Below are positions 36,820 to 49,855 of a DNA stretch of 64,000 bases, one piece after another (positions within the stretch are counted from its first letter, which is position 1; every line of letters begins with the position of its first letter). The DNA lies in assembly GCA_905250125.1 (NCBI GenBank), contig CAJNOL010000052.1:124772-188771 (forward strand), written 5' to 3'. The stretch is from Rotaria sordida. Taxonomy: Eukaryota > Rotifera > Eurotatoria > Philodinida > Philodinidae. A model generated the notes under the pieces. The model was not told the DNA's origin. It did not search any database and saw only the letters and a list, made by a program, of their open reading frames with translations. The translations under genes and the position numbers were made by a program.

Positions 36820-38809
36820 TTTGCGTATATATATATATATATATATGTTGATCAAAATTCAATTATTCGTTATTCATTGATGATGATTATTATCTTAGTG
36901 AAAGAGAAAAGTGAATGAGTGGTTGAAATATAATTTGTTCGCTTTCTCTTTGTTTCTTCTTCGTCTTTCTATTTATCAATTTTTTTTATATTATATTATA
37001 ATTATCATAATAATTCTAGTTTATAAGATTCTTAATTTAAGGTGACTAATTCTGTTAGACGACAAATCAACACTTATAATAATAAAATAGTATGGAAAAA
37101 GAACAAAAACAAGTAATAAATAATTGATGCAGGCAGTAAAGAATCTAGACGGCGGTAAAGAGAAGACGCACGTCCGACAACTCGAATGCGAAACGAAGGA
37201 GACAACTTCGTTAGGAAAAGAAGAGAACTCGCAAAAACTTCAGCTAACGAATGAAATTTACTTCCATTAGGCTAATGTTGTTTCCACTCACTCATTCATA
37301 CCCATGAACGGCATAGCTCAGAAGGCTCTTGAGAATCGATGCATTTCTTTTTTTTCTTTTCCTTGCTACTCTCTCTCTCGCTCTCGCTCTCTCTGTGCAT
37401 GACTACATTTATGTTTTATTTTCTCTCTTTTGTTTTGTTATCCAATAGAAATATTGATGAATAGATAAGATACATTATTATTGGTGGAGACATTTTAGTG
37501 TTGTTAAACCAGAAGAAAAAGAAGAAAAAAACCTATCAAGGAAAGTGTTGTCAGTTGCGTTTTTTTCTTTTGAGAAAAGAAGAAAAAGCAAGAGAATGAT
37601 TGAAAACAATAGTTTTTTTTTTTTTTTTTTTTTTTTTTGAAGACAAGTGTGATATTGATGCTTGTGTTCGTTGAATTATTCGAACAGATTTCGTACTCGT
37701 TAGGGTGCTTACCGACTGACCATCGATTCTCAGATGACAATGTCGATGAACAAGTTGTATTAATTGAGCGATTGCCATAAGCATTTTTCTTTTTCTGTTC
37801 ATCTGTCTAGTGCAATGCTAGAGGCAGAAAAGCTAAAGATTCTCTCACTTACTAGACCACCTACTGTGTACATTTAGTATTGATAAAAACTGCCAAATGG
37901 TAACTACTTTCGGCTAAGGCAATGAATGTAAATTAGAAAGAAGACTATATATATATATCTTACGACATTAGTAGATATGAAAAATGATTATTCGAAATAG
38001 GACATCGATGTTTTTTTTTTTCAATCATTTGTTTTTTTTCATTTCAGTCATAAGAAACAATGGTTATGTATTGAATTTATTTATTTTTTTTTTTTTTGGT
38101 GAAATATTTTGTTGAGAAGTTCTTGGTAGATTGTTGATTTCGACGTTAGGTACATCATTAATAGAGAACGAGAGAGAGATAGAAGCATCGAAGAAAAGTT
38201 TAAAATACAATTTGATGAGCTCGAAGATTAAAAAAATGTGATAGGATCCAATTACAGAATTTTAGAGTAGTGAATATTATTCAATTTAATAAAGAGATTG
38301 ATAAAAAGAGCTTTAAAAAAAATCGATGAAATTAGTTTAGTTTTCTATTATACAATGATGAAGTCAAAATTAACATAAACTTTTTTCAACGAACATGAGC
38401 AACAATGTTTTAAAATTGTTGAATTTTCTTGTTATATCATTTGTAAAAGGCATATTTATTTTTCTTGTCTTTATCAAGATGATATAATTTTTATTTGAAA
38501 ACCACCGGAATCTTATAACTCTATGCTCCAATGACTTGAATATACATAGTTCCATGAATTTTCTTTTACATGAAATTATACATTAGTGTAAAACAATCGA
38601 ATAATTGTATCTTAATAAATATGTTTCTTATTGTATCATAGAATAAATTGGAATGCGTGTCTGTTATAGTAACTATTTGATTCAATTATAAAACTTGATT
38701 TTATCAGTACACTTTTTTATAGAAATAATTCCATATCTTGTGACTAATAAGTTTATTTAGTATTTGACTAACAGAAAAGAAAAACAATGTTAGAAACAAA
38801 ATATTATAA
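36820..38809. other. 2-kb upstream region of PROP1-like copy B
   Basis: No gene is supported on either strand. It contains an AT microsatellite directly 5' of copy B (about 36826-36846), CT/CTCTCG simple repeats (about 37370-37392) and a long T run (about 37613-37638). A relatively GC-rich block lies at 37135-37200. It is the likely location of regulatory DNA for the homeobox gene, which is inference from position. Confidence 0.4.
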
Positions 38810-39764
38810 TCAAATGCCAGATCGATCTGGTGTTGGTTCAGGAAATTGTGATGCTCGACGAATTTTATCTCTTTTAGGTCTAAATATATATATATATATA
38901 AATATTAGAAACTGTTATTTGTTTTTGTTCATGATTAAAATTGAACGAAAAACTTACGTTAATTTGAATAGAGCTGGATGTTCATTGAACATTTGTGACA
39001 ATTGTTCAGTTTCCAAACGAAAATCTTTTTTCGTTAATTGTTTTTTATAAAATCGATTATTATAATCATGTTGAACTTGAGATTTAAATACACCTTCATT
39101 CTATAAATTTATAAAATACAGAAAAAAAATATATGAATAATGAATCTAGAAGTTAATTTCAAAATACAATCGGATAAGATGGATATAGATAAAGAATTCG
39201 AACTCGATAGATTTTCAATAAAAATTTATTTTTCTCACTTCGATTCAAGAAAGGCTGACTAGGCAACTATTCGAATTTGATACTCGCCGTCCAAACTCAC
39301 ATTGAGTTTATGTGAATGCTTTAGTGAGATTATCAAAAGTCTAAAAGAATTTATGTCCATGGATCTTTCGAGCCGAGGTTATAATTATTTTACTGAATTT
39401 TTGCCCATAAAACAAATGACATGTAGATTGCGACAATAAACTTAAAATAATTCAGTTAGAAAATATTTATAATCTCAGAAGATATTTTCGTTAGCAGTCA
39501 TTTTAAAAAACAAATATTTACAAGTAAATTCTATTTAATATTATACTTGCTAACCTTAGTAAAACTAGGATCATTTCGATCAATAGGTTTTGTATATTCA
39601 TATGGATGTAGTTTTTCTGGATGATAACAAACAATATGATTTGTATCAGGTGCCATAGCAATACAAGGATTTGGTAAATTTACATTAACATCTGATGATG
39701 CAAAAGCCGAAATAGTTGTTGAAATTCGACGTAATAACAATTCTCGACATATTATTCGATACAT
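38810..39764 (-). CDS. MRPL42: Mitochondrial large-subunit ribosomal protein mL42
   Basis: Three exons: 39555-39764, 38958-39100 and 38810-38879, all in phase; 140 residues, against about 142 in human MRPL42. The N-terminus is Arg/Ser-rich and amphipathic (RIICRELLLRRISTTISAF), as expected of a mitochondrial import signal. The core has CYHPEKLHPYEYTKPI, which matches the family's AYHPEKEHPYE..KPI stretch. The helical C-terminal half is followed by a basic tail (PKRDKIRR) ending SGI. It acts in the mitochondrial ribosome. Introns are 454 and 78 bp. The C-terminal exon is short but splices in the only workable phase. Confidence 0.85.
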
Positions 39765-40189
39765 ATTCTAATACAAAAGAATCAATCTGGAAAAATCGAA
39801 TTAGACTATTTTATGTTTTCTGTTTTTTTTTTTTCCTAAATAAAATGAGATGTATGCAGGTTCGACTGAGAATATCTATATATGTATAAAAAAAAAGAAA
39901 AGAAAAAAACAAAAACAAAATGAATCCAAACTGAGCCATATGATTTAAAATCCATGATCAATCGATGATGAATTTAGTTTTTCTGATAATTTTCCATGTT
40001 GAGAAAGCAAAAGATGACCAAAACAAAAAAAAAACAAAGAAATAACAAACAAATGATACGCGATATTTTTACATGTTAAATAGATGAAAGAAAAAAAATA
40101 AATCAATAAAGCGATAAACATGTTTCACATCGCCCCACAACAACAAAACAAAACAAAACAGATTGACTATAAATTGTTGTGAATAATTA

Positions 40190-40951
40190 TCACAAGTCTT
40201 TTTTATTTGCATCTGCTGTTGGTTTAACATATTTATCTTTAATTTCATTAATACGTTTAATAAATTCAGATTTTTCAATAAAATCAACACTTTCACCCCA
40301 ATCACTTAAGATTTTTTTTAAATCTTTGACTTTTAATTTATGTAAATCTACAGAATTAACATCAATTTGTTTTTCTAGAAAAATAAAATAAAATTTAATA
40401 CAGAAGAAAAAAAAAAACAAGAAATAATTTTATTTACCATATTTAAGATCACATATTTGTGGATTTGTTTTTGAAAGTCTTTCTCGACAGATTTTTTCAA
40501 CTGGTATACCCCATGATAAGGGTTTAGCTAAATCACCAACAGCATAAGTTGCTGATGTTTCTAATCCACCAATATAATAACACTAAATAAATAAATATAA
40601 TACAAAAAAAAAATAAAATGATTTTATATTGAAATATATAAATAAATATTTACCAAACGATGTTCTTTTGTATCAATTTTAACTTTACTACAAAATTTCT
40701 TAAATTCTTTTTCTATTTTTTCTGCATTTGTTTTTTCACTATCGGTTAATGTATCAATAAATGTATTGATGGTTTTTATACATACTAAAAAAAACAAGAA
40801 AATATAATAAAAATAAAGATCAAATGAAATGAAGATAAAATTTCTGTTTTTTACCTTCACAATATTGTTCATCGACTGGTTTTTTCGAATGAACTTTTGA
40901 AAATGTGAATAGAATACCAATAAGTAATATTAAATAGGATAATGATTGCAT
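40190..40951 (-). CDS. MANF: MANF/CDNF-like ER-resident neurotrophic factor lacking the CXXC motif
   Basis: Four exons: 40855-40951, 40654-40784, 40438-40582 and 40190-40374; 185 residues. A signal peptide (1-22) precedes the saposin-like domain. Its six cysteines are in family spacing: C31 and C34 in CEVC, then C64, C77 (CYYIGG), C108 and C120 (ICDLKY). The C-terminal SAP-like domain is clear ([20 protein letters not shown]), and the chain ends KKDL, an ER-retrieval signal. Human MANF has CKGC right after DWGET; here residues 152-160 read ESVDFIEKS, one residue shorter and with no cysteine, so the second-domain disulfide/redox motif is absent. MANF-family proteins act in the ER under unfolded-protein stress and bind GRP78. 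Here the CXXC-dependent function should be missing. Confidence 0.9.
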
Positions 40952-43900
40952 TATTTAAAATGATTAGAATTAAATACGAATCTGATAATCGTATATAGAC
41001 GATATAAAACGAAAGTATGAGTAGAATGCGATAGGATTTTATTTGGTCGGCAGTATGTGGCGTGGCGGGAATAAATAAGTTAGTCGAAACTTACCGTTGT
41101 CAGATGATTATTTGGTTAAATAAGAACCAATCAAAAGTAAAAACATAACCTTTGCAAAAATGTCGCTAGTTTAAGAAAACAAAAAAAGAATATTTCACAA
41201 GATTAAATAATGCTATTTCTTACATTTGAATAGTTCATTGATATACAATTAAATACGAAAGAAAAAGCTAGAAATATTCAAAATAAATAAAAGAATTCGA
41301 TTAAATGAACAAGATTTAGTTATTATTAACAAGTTAATGCATCATGATTTTGATAGATTTTATTATTAATTACATATATAAAGATTCGAAATTAATTCAA
41401 GGATTAAGCGATGCTTTCGTATTCAATCTATACAATCGATCATTCATTTTTTCACCAATGTTCTTAATTCCGAATGCCTTGCGACCGTCTATCCTCGTGA
41501 ATTTCGTTTCGCCGATCATTCCTTGCTTTCACTCTTTCTGAATATTTAGCATATATATATATATTGCAGGTATCATGTCAAAATATTACCGATAGATTCG
41601 ATCATTGAAATAAAGATCGCGGAAAATACGCACTGCCGATAGTCACTTTGTCGAAGAATATACTGACCCACCTCATTTATTCATCGATGAGAACTATTGA
41701 GATTCAAATATAAAGGGTGGTCCAGAAGTTCTGACTCGATTTGTATAATTAATTTTTTTATATTAAAACATATACTTAAAAATGTGTATCTATGATAAAA
41801 AGATGCAGTAAAAGACGCTCTACAAAACAGCCTATGACTGATCCTCCCTGACTCATATAATAAGAAAGTTATAGGCTTAGAAATGTGCTTCACAAAAAAG
41901 AAAAATTAACCATGGACTTTCTTCGTCTGATGGTGCCTTCAGTAAAAGTCCCGTAACTTCATCAAAACAAAAGATTTTTCGATCGGGTTTGCTTTATTTT
42001 GATCAGAAATGATTGCTCTTCTCTACCTAATTGCAAAATCAAACTTCGATCACGTTTTTTGTTTCTTGGTTGGACACATTGTCGGAAACGGACGTCTTAG
42101 ATTTTTGAAACTTCATTCTCGAGCACACCATCTACTGTAAAAACTTTTTTTGCAGACCACGAGAAAGAGTGCACTTGAAAGTATCAAACACAAACTGAGT
42201 TCTCGCTTTTGCTAAGCTTTTCACGGAAATAATACAACAACAAAAAAGTTCGAGTCGAAAAAATACCGAACTTACAAAATTTTCATTTTTTCCGCGTCGC
42301 GCCTAATTTGCTTAGTTGCCTTGATTGAAGGCCTGAAATTAAAGTTTAGATATGATTTTGAAGAGAATTTCATGGCGCTTCTATCTAAAAAGGAATTTGT
42401 TTTAAAGGACCTAAGGAACAGGAGTTCAAGCAAAAATACCGAGGTCGAGTTCACCGTTAATTTTTCTTTTTCGTGAAGCACATTTCTAAGCCTATGACTT
42501 TCTTATTATATGAGTTAGGTAGGATCAGTCATAGGCTGTTTTGTAGAGCGTCTTTTACTGCATCTTTTTATCATAGATACACATTTTTAAGTATATGTTT
42601 TAATATAAAAAAATTAATTATACAAATCGATTCAGAACTTCTGGACCACCCTTTATATCTCAGAAGAGATGCTGATTGATAATATTCTACAGTGGAAAGT
42701 AAACGGAAACTAGACGACAATAGAAAATCTTTATTTTTGCTCAACGTTTTTTTGGACAGAATATTCTTCAGTGAAAAGCACGCACAATCATTTTCATGCA
42801 CAGTCGATGAATGATAATATCGAAGCTTTTCATGTGTAATATCTTTAAGAAAATGGAAACACAAGTTAAAAAACAAGGCCGATTTTTTAGCCGTTTACTA
42901 TACTCGTTCTTTCGATAATGATTTAATTATTTGATAGAATACGAATCGAACAGTTTTCATAAGCTGACAACATTCTCTTCATTATGGCAACCATTTACGA
43001 AAATAAGGAAATCATCTTCGTTTGAATTTTCATCAATGAAACAATTTAAATATTTCTCTTGTTAAAGTCATACACTCTTCTCCTTCAAGATAAATCATCG
43101 TCCGTATATATTTGGGAAAAAAAAATGCACAAAGAACCACACCCAAAGAAAAAAAACAAAATTAATATATATCTTTCTCTCATGTATCACATGTCAACCA
43201 TGCTCTTCTACTCAGAGAGTGACTCATGTGACGAGAGATGGAAAAAGAGGAGAACAAAAGAGAGAAGAAAAATAATAAAAAAAAGCAAAGAATGCAATGA
43301 AGAGTGTCTAGAAGCTTATCTAGAACATGTATCATGGCCATCAGCCACGACACCGCTAAATGACTATTTAAGTAGTTAGAGCATTCCTCTATGACAAGTA
43401 TTAATAGGAGTTAAAGATACTATATTCATTTTTTAAAAATAGATTTCTATATCTATTATAATCTATCATTCATGCAGAACAATACTCGATTAACTTTTCT
43501 TTACGGGTGTATGAGTGTGGTGTGGGTACGGGGGATACGTTGGGTATGGATGGATAGAAGAGCTAGACCCACACCCACATCCTCGAGCTATAGAACTTCA
43601 GGTCTAAGGTAAGGATCTACCAAGAACTTATCTTAATATAAACAGTATATAAAGATATAGTCTATATCTTTAGGGTTGATTTCATTCATGAACTCCATAT
43701 TTTCAGAGCTAGTGATTCTAAAATTCGTTGTTCGATAATGTGTATTTCAGCAATGATGGTTAGCGGTTTAAGACAGCCACTTTATTCCGTACTTGGCTTC
43801 CGACATATGTTTAAACCGAAAACTTTCATCACAGATGCTTAATGTGAGTGAAGAAAATGATGGAATTCATATGCAAATACGCACTATAGAATTGATATCG

Positions 43901-45063
43901 ATGTACTTCAACGTTTCGCTAATTGACTTCGGACTTACGCACCCTCATCGGTACCCACACTTGTGTGAACCGAAAGAATCTGATAAATATTCTTTCACGA
44001 TTTCCTTTGAAAGTTAGTCAGATACTGGTGTAGGACACATATGAGATATGAGTTATGGACGTATGGATAATAGAACAGGTATAAAGCGTTTTTTCTATCA
44101 CTGGTTGAGTTTACTTTTTCGCAGCATTTGCATCAAGTGTGATGCCTTTTGTGTATCTTGTTACGTATTAAGTCAATATCTCATTTCTTTTTTATACCTT
44201 GAATCACTTTATAACTGGTCTCTCTCTCTTCTCTACTTCCTTTATTGCTACTTGTTTAAGAATTCATATTCTTCAACTAAGTCTAATAATTTTTTTTTAA
44301 TTTGATTTGTAAAAGGTATTAAGTTTATTTTTTACAGAGCTATTCAAATCAATTTTACATGAATAATTAATATTCGAAAGAATTTCGCTTCAATATTGTG
44401 CGCATTTTTTTTCTTCATTTTAAATATTATAACGTTAGTTTTTATTGTTTTAATCATTATATACACATGAGAAAAAAAGAATGTTGAAAAATTTTCGATC
44501 ATTTTAATGATTCTAAGATCTTTGTATAACTGAAAGATATTACATAGCTAAATAGAAAATTGATGAGATTAGTATCAGTTAAAACATTTTTTTCTAACAA
44601 AAAATTTGTTGAATTTTGTTTCTATTCATTATAAATTAGTATATAACCACAAAAATGCATCATATACATTCATTATAAGATAGCGGTGCGGGATTATATT
44701 TTACTTTAACCTTAATAAATCATCAATAATAATGAAGAATTTAAAATTCCTTCAAAATACTAAAGACAAATAACTAATTAATTACTAGTAAATTAAAGCT
44801 TTGTTTTTGAAGACAACAAATAGGAATAAAAACCAAATTTAACTAAATTTATAATATGTATTGAATATTGTTTGAGACTCGGACTTGACCGAGTCTAAGA
44901 TGAATTCAATGGGCTCTAGTTCTCTCTTAACTTTTCTGTTTAATGTATTATTATTGAAATTGTACAAGTAACAAACGATGTCTATAAATAAAATCAAGTA
45001 GATTTTATTCACGACAACTGATTTATTAACAATGGATTAATACACAAAAAAATCATTCCTATT
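40952..45063. other. 4.1-kb gene-poor region with a transposon-like element
   Basis: Apart from the inverted-repeat element at 41711-42655 I can defend no gene here. Open frames at 43059-43379 (106 codons, basic), 43793-44017 and 44048-44305 have no recognisable domain and no splice context. Short GT-rich/CA-rich complementary blocks occur near 43500-43590. A perfect 8-bp stem with a 6-nt loop (AGACTCGG..CCGAGTCT) lies at about 44875-44896. Confidence 0.45.
41711..42655. mobile_element. DNA-transposon-like element with 200-bp terminal inverted repeats
   Basis: The arms at 41711-41910 and 42456-42655 are the same length (200 bp) and nearly identical as reverse complements. The termini read TAAAGGGTGGTCCAGAAGTT on each side. 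The flanking dinucleotide is TA on both ends (41709-41710 and 42656-42657), consistent with the TA target duplication of Tc1/mariner-type elements. The centre (545 bp) has only short open frames and no recognisable transposase motif, so the element is non-autonomous or decayed. It sits in the gene-poor stretch between the MANF-like and PPIL4 genes. Confidence 0.85.
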
Positions 45064-46778
45064 TTAACGTTTAGATTTCACTCGTTTCGATGAAGATGAT
45101 CGAGGCGGTGATGGTGGTGATGATCGTCGAGCTTTAAGTGCTTTGAGTTTTCTTTGTTTTTTATCATATTCCCATTTAGCTTTTGCTACACTTTGACTAA
45201 AATCTACATGTATACGTCGATCATCAATAAGTACATTATCCATTTTAAAATAAGCTTGTTCAGCATCTTCTTCATTTTCATATTCAATAAATGCATAACA
45301 AAGTGAATCTCCAGTTTTTTTATCTCGTACAATTTCACAACTAAGAATTTCACCAAATCGACTAAATATTGTTTCTAAATCTTCATCAGTTGTAACTTGA
45401 TTTAATTTACATACGAATAAAACATTTTCCGGTGGTTTTATATCAGCCTAAAACAAAGATAAACATGCAAAATGAAGATATAATGAACATTTTTTTATTT
45501 ATACTAAAGATTTTCTATCTTCTCTGATTATGAGTTAGTCTATTGAGTAACAAATATATATATATATATATATCTAAATAATAATATTCGAAATTTCTTT
45601 GGAAGAATTTCGATGCAAAAATCCAATGTTCTCAGAAAACTTTTTTCGGTTGTAGAACTTGTTATATTGATTATCTTGGTAATAAAATATTTAAACTTAT
45701 CCAATAGATCATGGTGCTAGGGTCAAAATATTCGAAAACGTCAACTACCGAGTCAGCAGCAATCAGGAATAGCCGAAGTTTTGAGGTATTTTGCTCCTAG
45801 CACCATTATTTATTGAGGAAATTTGAATATTTTTTTTTCGAAATAATCAACACAACGAGTTCTACAGACAAGAAAAATCTCCTGAAACCTTAGTGTTTTC
45901 GCGGTTGACTATCCATGAAAGTGTCGATCAAAAAAAATTTTATTCTTAGTAGATAACTCGAAGTTAACTGTTAAATAATATAAAAATATAAATTTTCTTA
46001 TATTAAATCAAGAGATTAATATTTAAATGATATTATTTTCCAAAACAATAAGAAAAAAAAAAAAAAAGAAACATACTTCAGGTAAATCTCCAATAAGTTC
46101 AAGAATTTGTGCTCTTGCTTGTGCTTCTTTTTCTTCTATATAATCTTTAATTTCTTCTTCTGTTTTTCCTTGTACTCGATCTTCATCAAACATTTCATCA
46201 AATGTAATCATTGATGATTTAACACGTTCAATAGTTGGTGATGGTGAACGTTCTGGTATATCTAATGATGATGGAATTTTAAATGGATTTGATAAAATAA
46301 CTGTATGTATAATACGTATATCATGATATGGTCGAAAATCTCTATCAACAACAGCTATATTTATTTTATCTAATACATCCCAACCATCAACAATTTCACC
46401 AAAAACTGTATGAATACCATCTAATGAATCTAGATCTGATGATAATGTTAAAAAAAATTGTGAACCATGTTGATTATTTGAATTATTAACCATTGATACT
46501 GTACCACGTTTACGATGTTTAATTAATGGTTTTTTTTCCATATCAAAATATTTTGCTTGTTCACCATATAATTCACGATAAATTGATTCACCACCACGAC
46601 CTGTACCAGTTGGATCACCTGTTTGTGCAATAAAATTTGTTTGTATTGAATGAAATAAACAAAAATTATAATATTTTATTTCACATAAATATAAAAAATT
46701 TTTACACGATATTGGTCGTTCATCATAATATAAATCAATAATTATATCACCTAATGTTGTTTCAAGTACAACAGACAT
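45064..46778 (-). CDS. PPIL4: Cyclophilin-RRM protein PPIL4
   Basis: Two exons, 46077-46778 and 45064-45447; 361 residues. Residues 1-165 are a cyclophilin domain that begins [20 protein letters not shown] and contains [20 protein letters not shown] and [10 protein letters not shown]. The active-site region is atypical, as in other PPIL4 proteins. After an acidic linker, an RRM follows from the exon junction: RNP2-like VLFVCKLN and RNP1-like [10 protein letters not shown]. The tail is basic and Ser-rich ([16 protein letters not shown]). PPIL4 is a nuclear protein of the spliceosome/RNA-processing environment. The length is shorter than vertebrate PPIL4 (492) because the Arg/Asp-rich tail is reduced. 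The single intron (629 bp) contains a foldback repeat. Confidence 0.93.
45628..45886. repeat. Imperfect foldback repeat in the PPIL4 intron
   Basis: Left arm sequences GTAGAACTTGTT, TTGATTAT, ATGGTGCTAGG and CAAAATA recur in reverse-complement order on the right (CCTAGCACCAT, ATAATCAA, AACGAGTTCTAC). This gives two arms of about 120 bp around a centre near 45760. There is no coding potential. It is a MITE-like or decayed foldback element; the ends and any target duplication are not clear. Confidence 0.65.
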
Positions 46779-47257
46779 TTTATTACAAAAATCTAGAACA
46801 AAAAAGAATTTTCATGTATAAATATATATATGTATATATATGCATTCGTTTTATTTATTTTTTTTTTTTTTATTAATCTTTCATTTTAAGATTTTTTCGA
46901 TTTTTTTTGGGTTCATTTTTTAACTTTGTTATATGTGCTACAAGCGTATTTATATACAGCAGTTGAACCAAACAAAAAAACAGAGATAGAAAAAAAAGAA
47001 AATGAACAGTTTCAAGTAACGATACACACAAAAGGAAGAGAAACGTTTTTTCTTTCTTTTTTTTTGTCTTTTATCTTTTTTTGTTGTTTTTTTTTTTTTT
47101 TGTTCCTTAAAATGGAAAAAAAACAAAAAACAAATGGAATAGAGAACGAGAGAGAGAGAGAGAGACAAGAAGGTTTTAAACAAGTAAAGAAAGACACAAA
47201 AAAAAATACATCAAACAACAGAAAATGTAATGTATTATTTCGAAATCTTTCATTAAT
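46779..47257. other. Intergenic region with simple repeats
   Basis: This region lies between the start of PPIL4 and the stop of poly(A) polymerase, both on the minus strand. It is dominated by T-rich tracts, AT dinucleotides and a GA run near 47150-47164. The long Lys/Phe-rich open frames on both strands are simple-sequence artefacts. Confidence 0.5.

Positions 47258-49855
<2,598 letters not shown>

Noticed and set aside
42272-42481. 69-codon open frame in the centre of the 945-bp inverted-repeat element
   Set aside because: Considered as a transposase remnant, but no DDE/D motif or helix-turn-helix similarity could be recognised, so it is not called as a pseudogene.
43059-43379. 106-codon basic open frame on the plus strand
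   Set aside because: Has a protein-like C-terminal part but no recognised family, no clear promoter or splice context and a Lys/Arg-rich low-complexity middle; too weak to call.
43500-43560. Telomeric repeat array
   Set aside because: Only one exact TGTGGG unit and degenerate relatives are present; there is no tandem array, and normal genes continue on both sides, so this is not a chromosome end.
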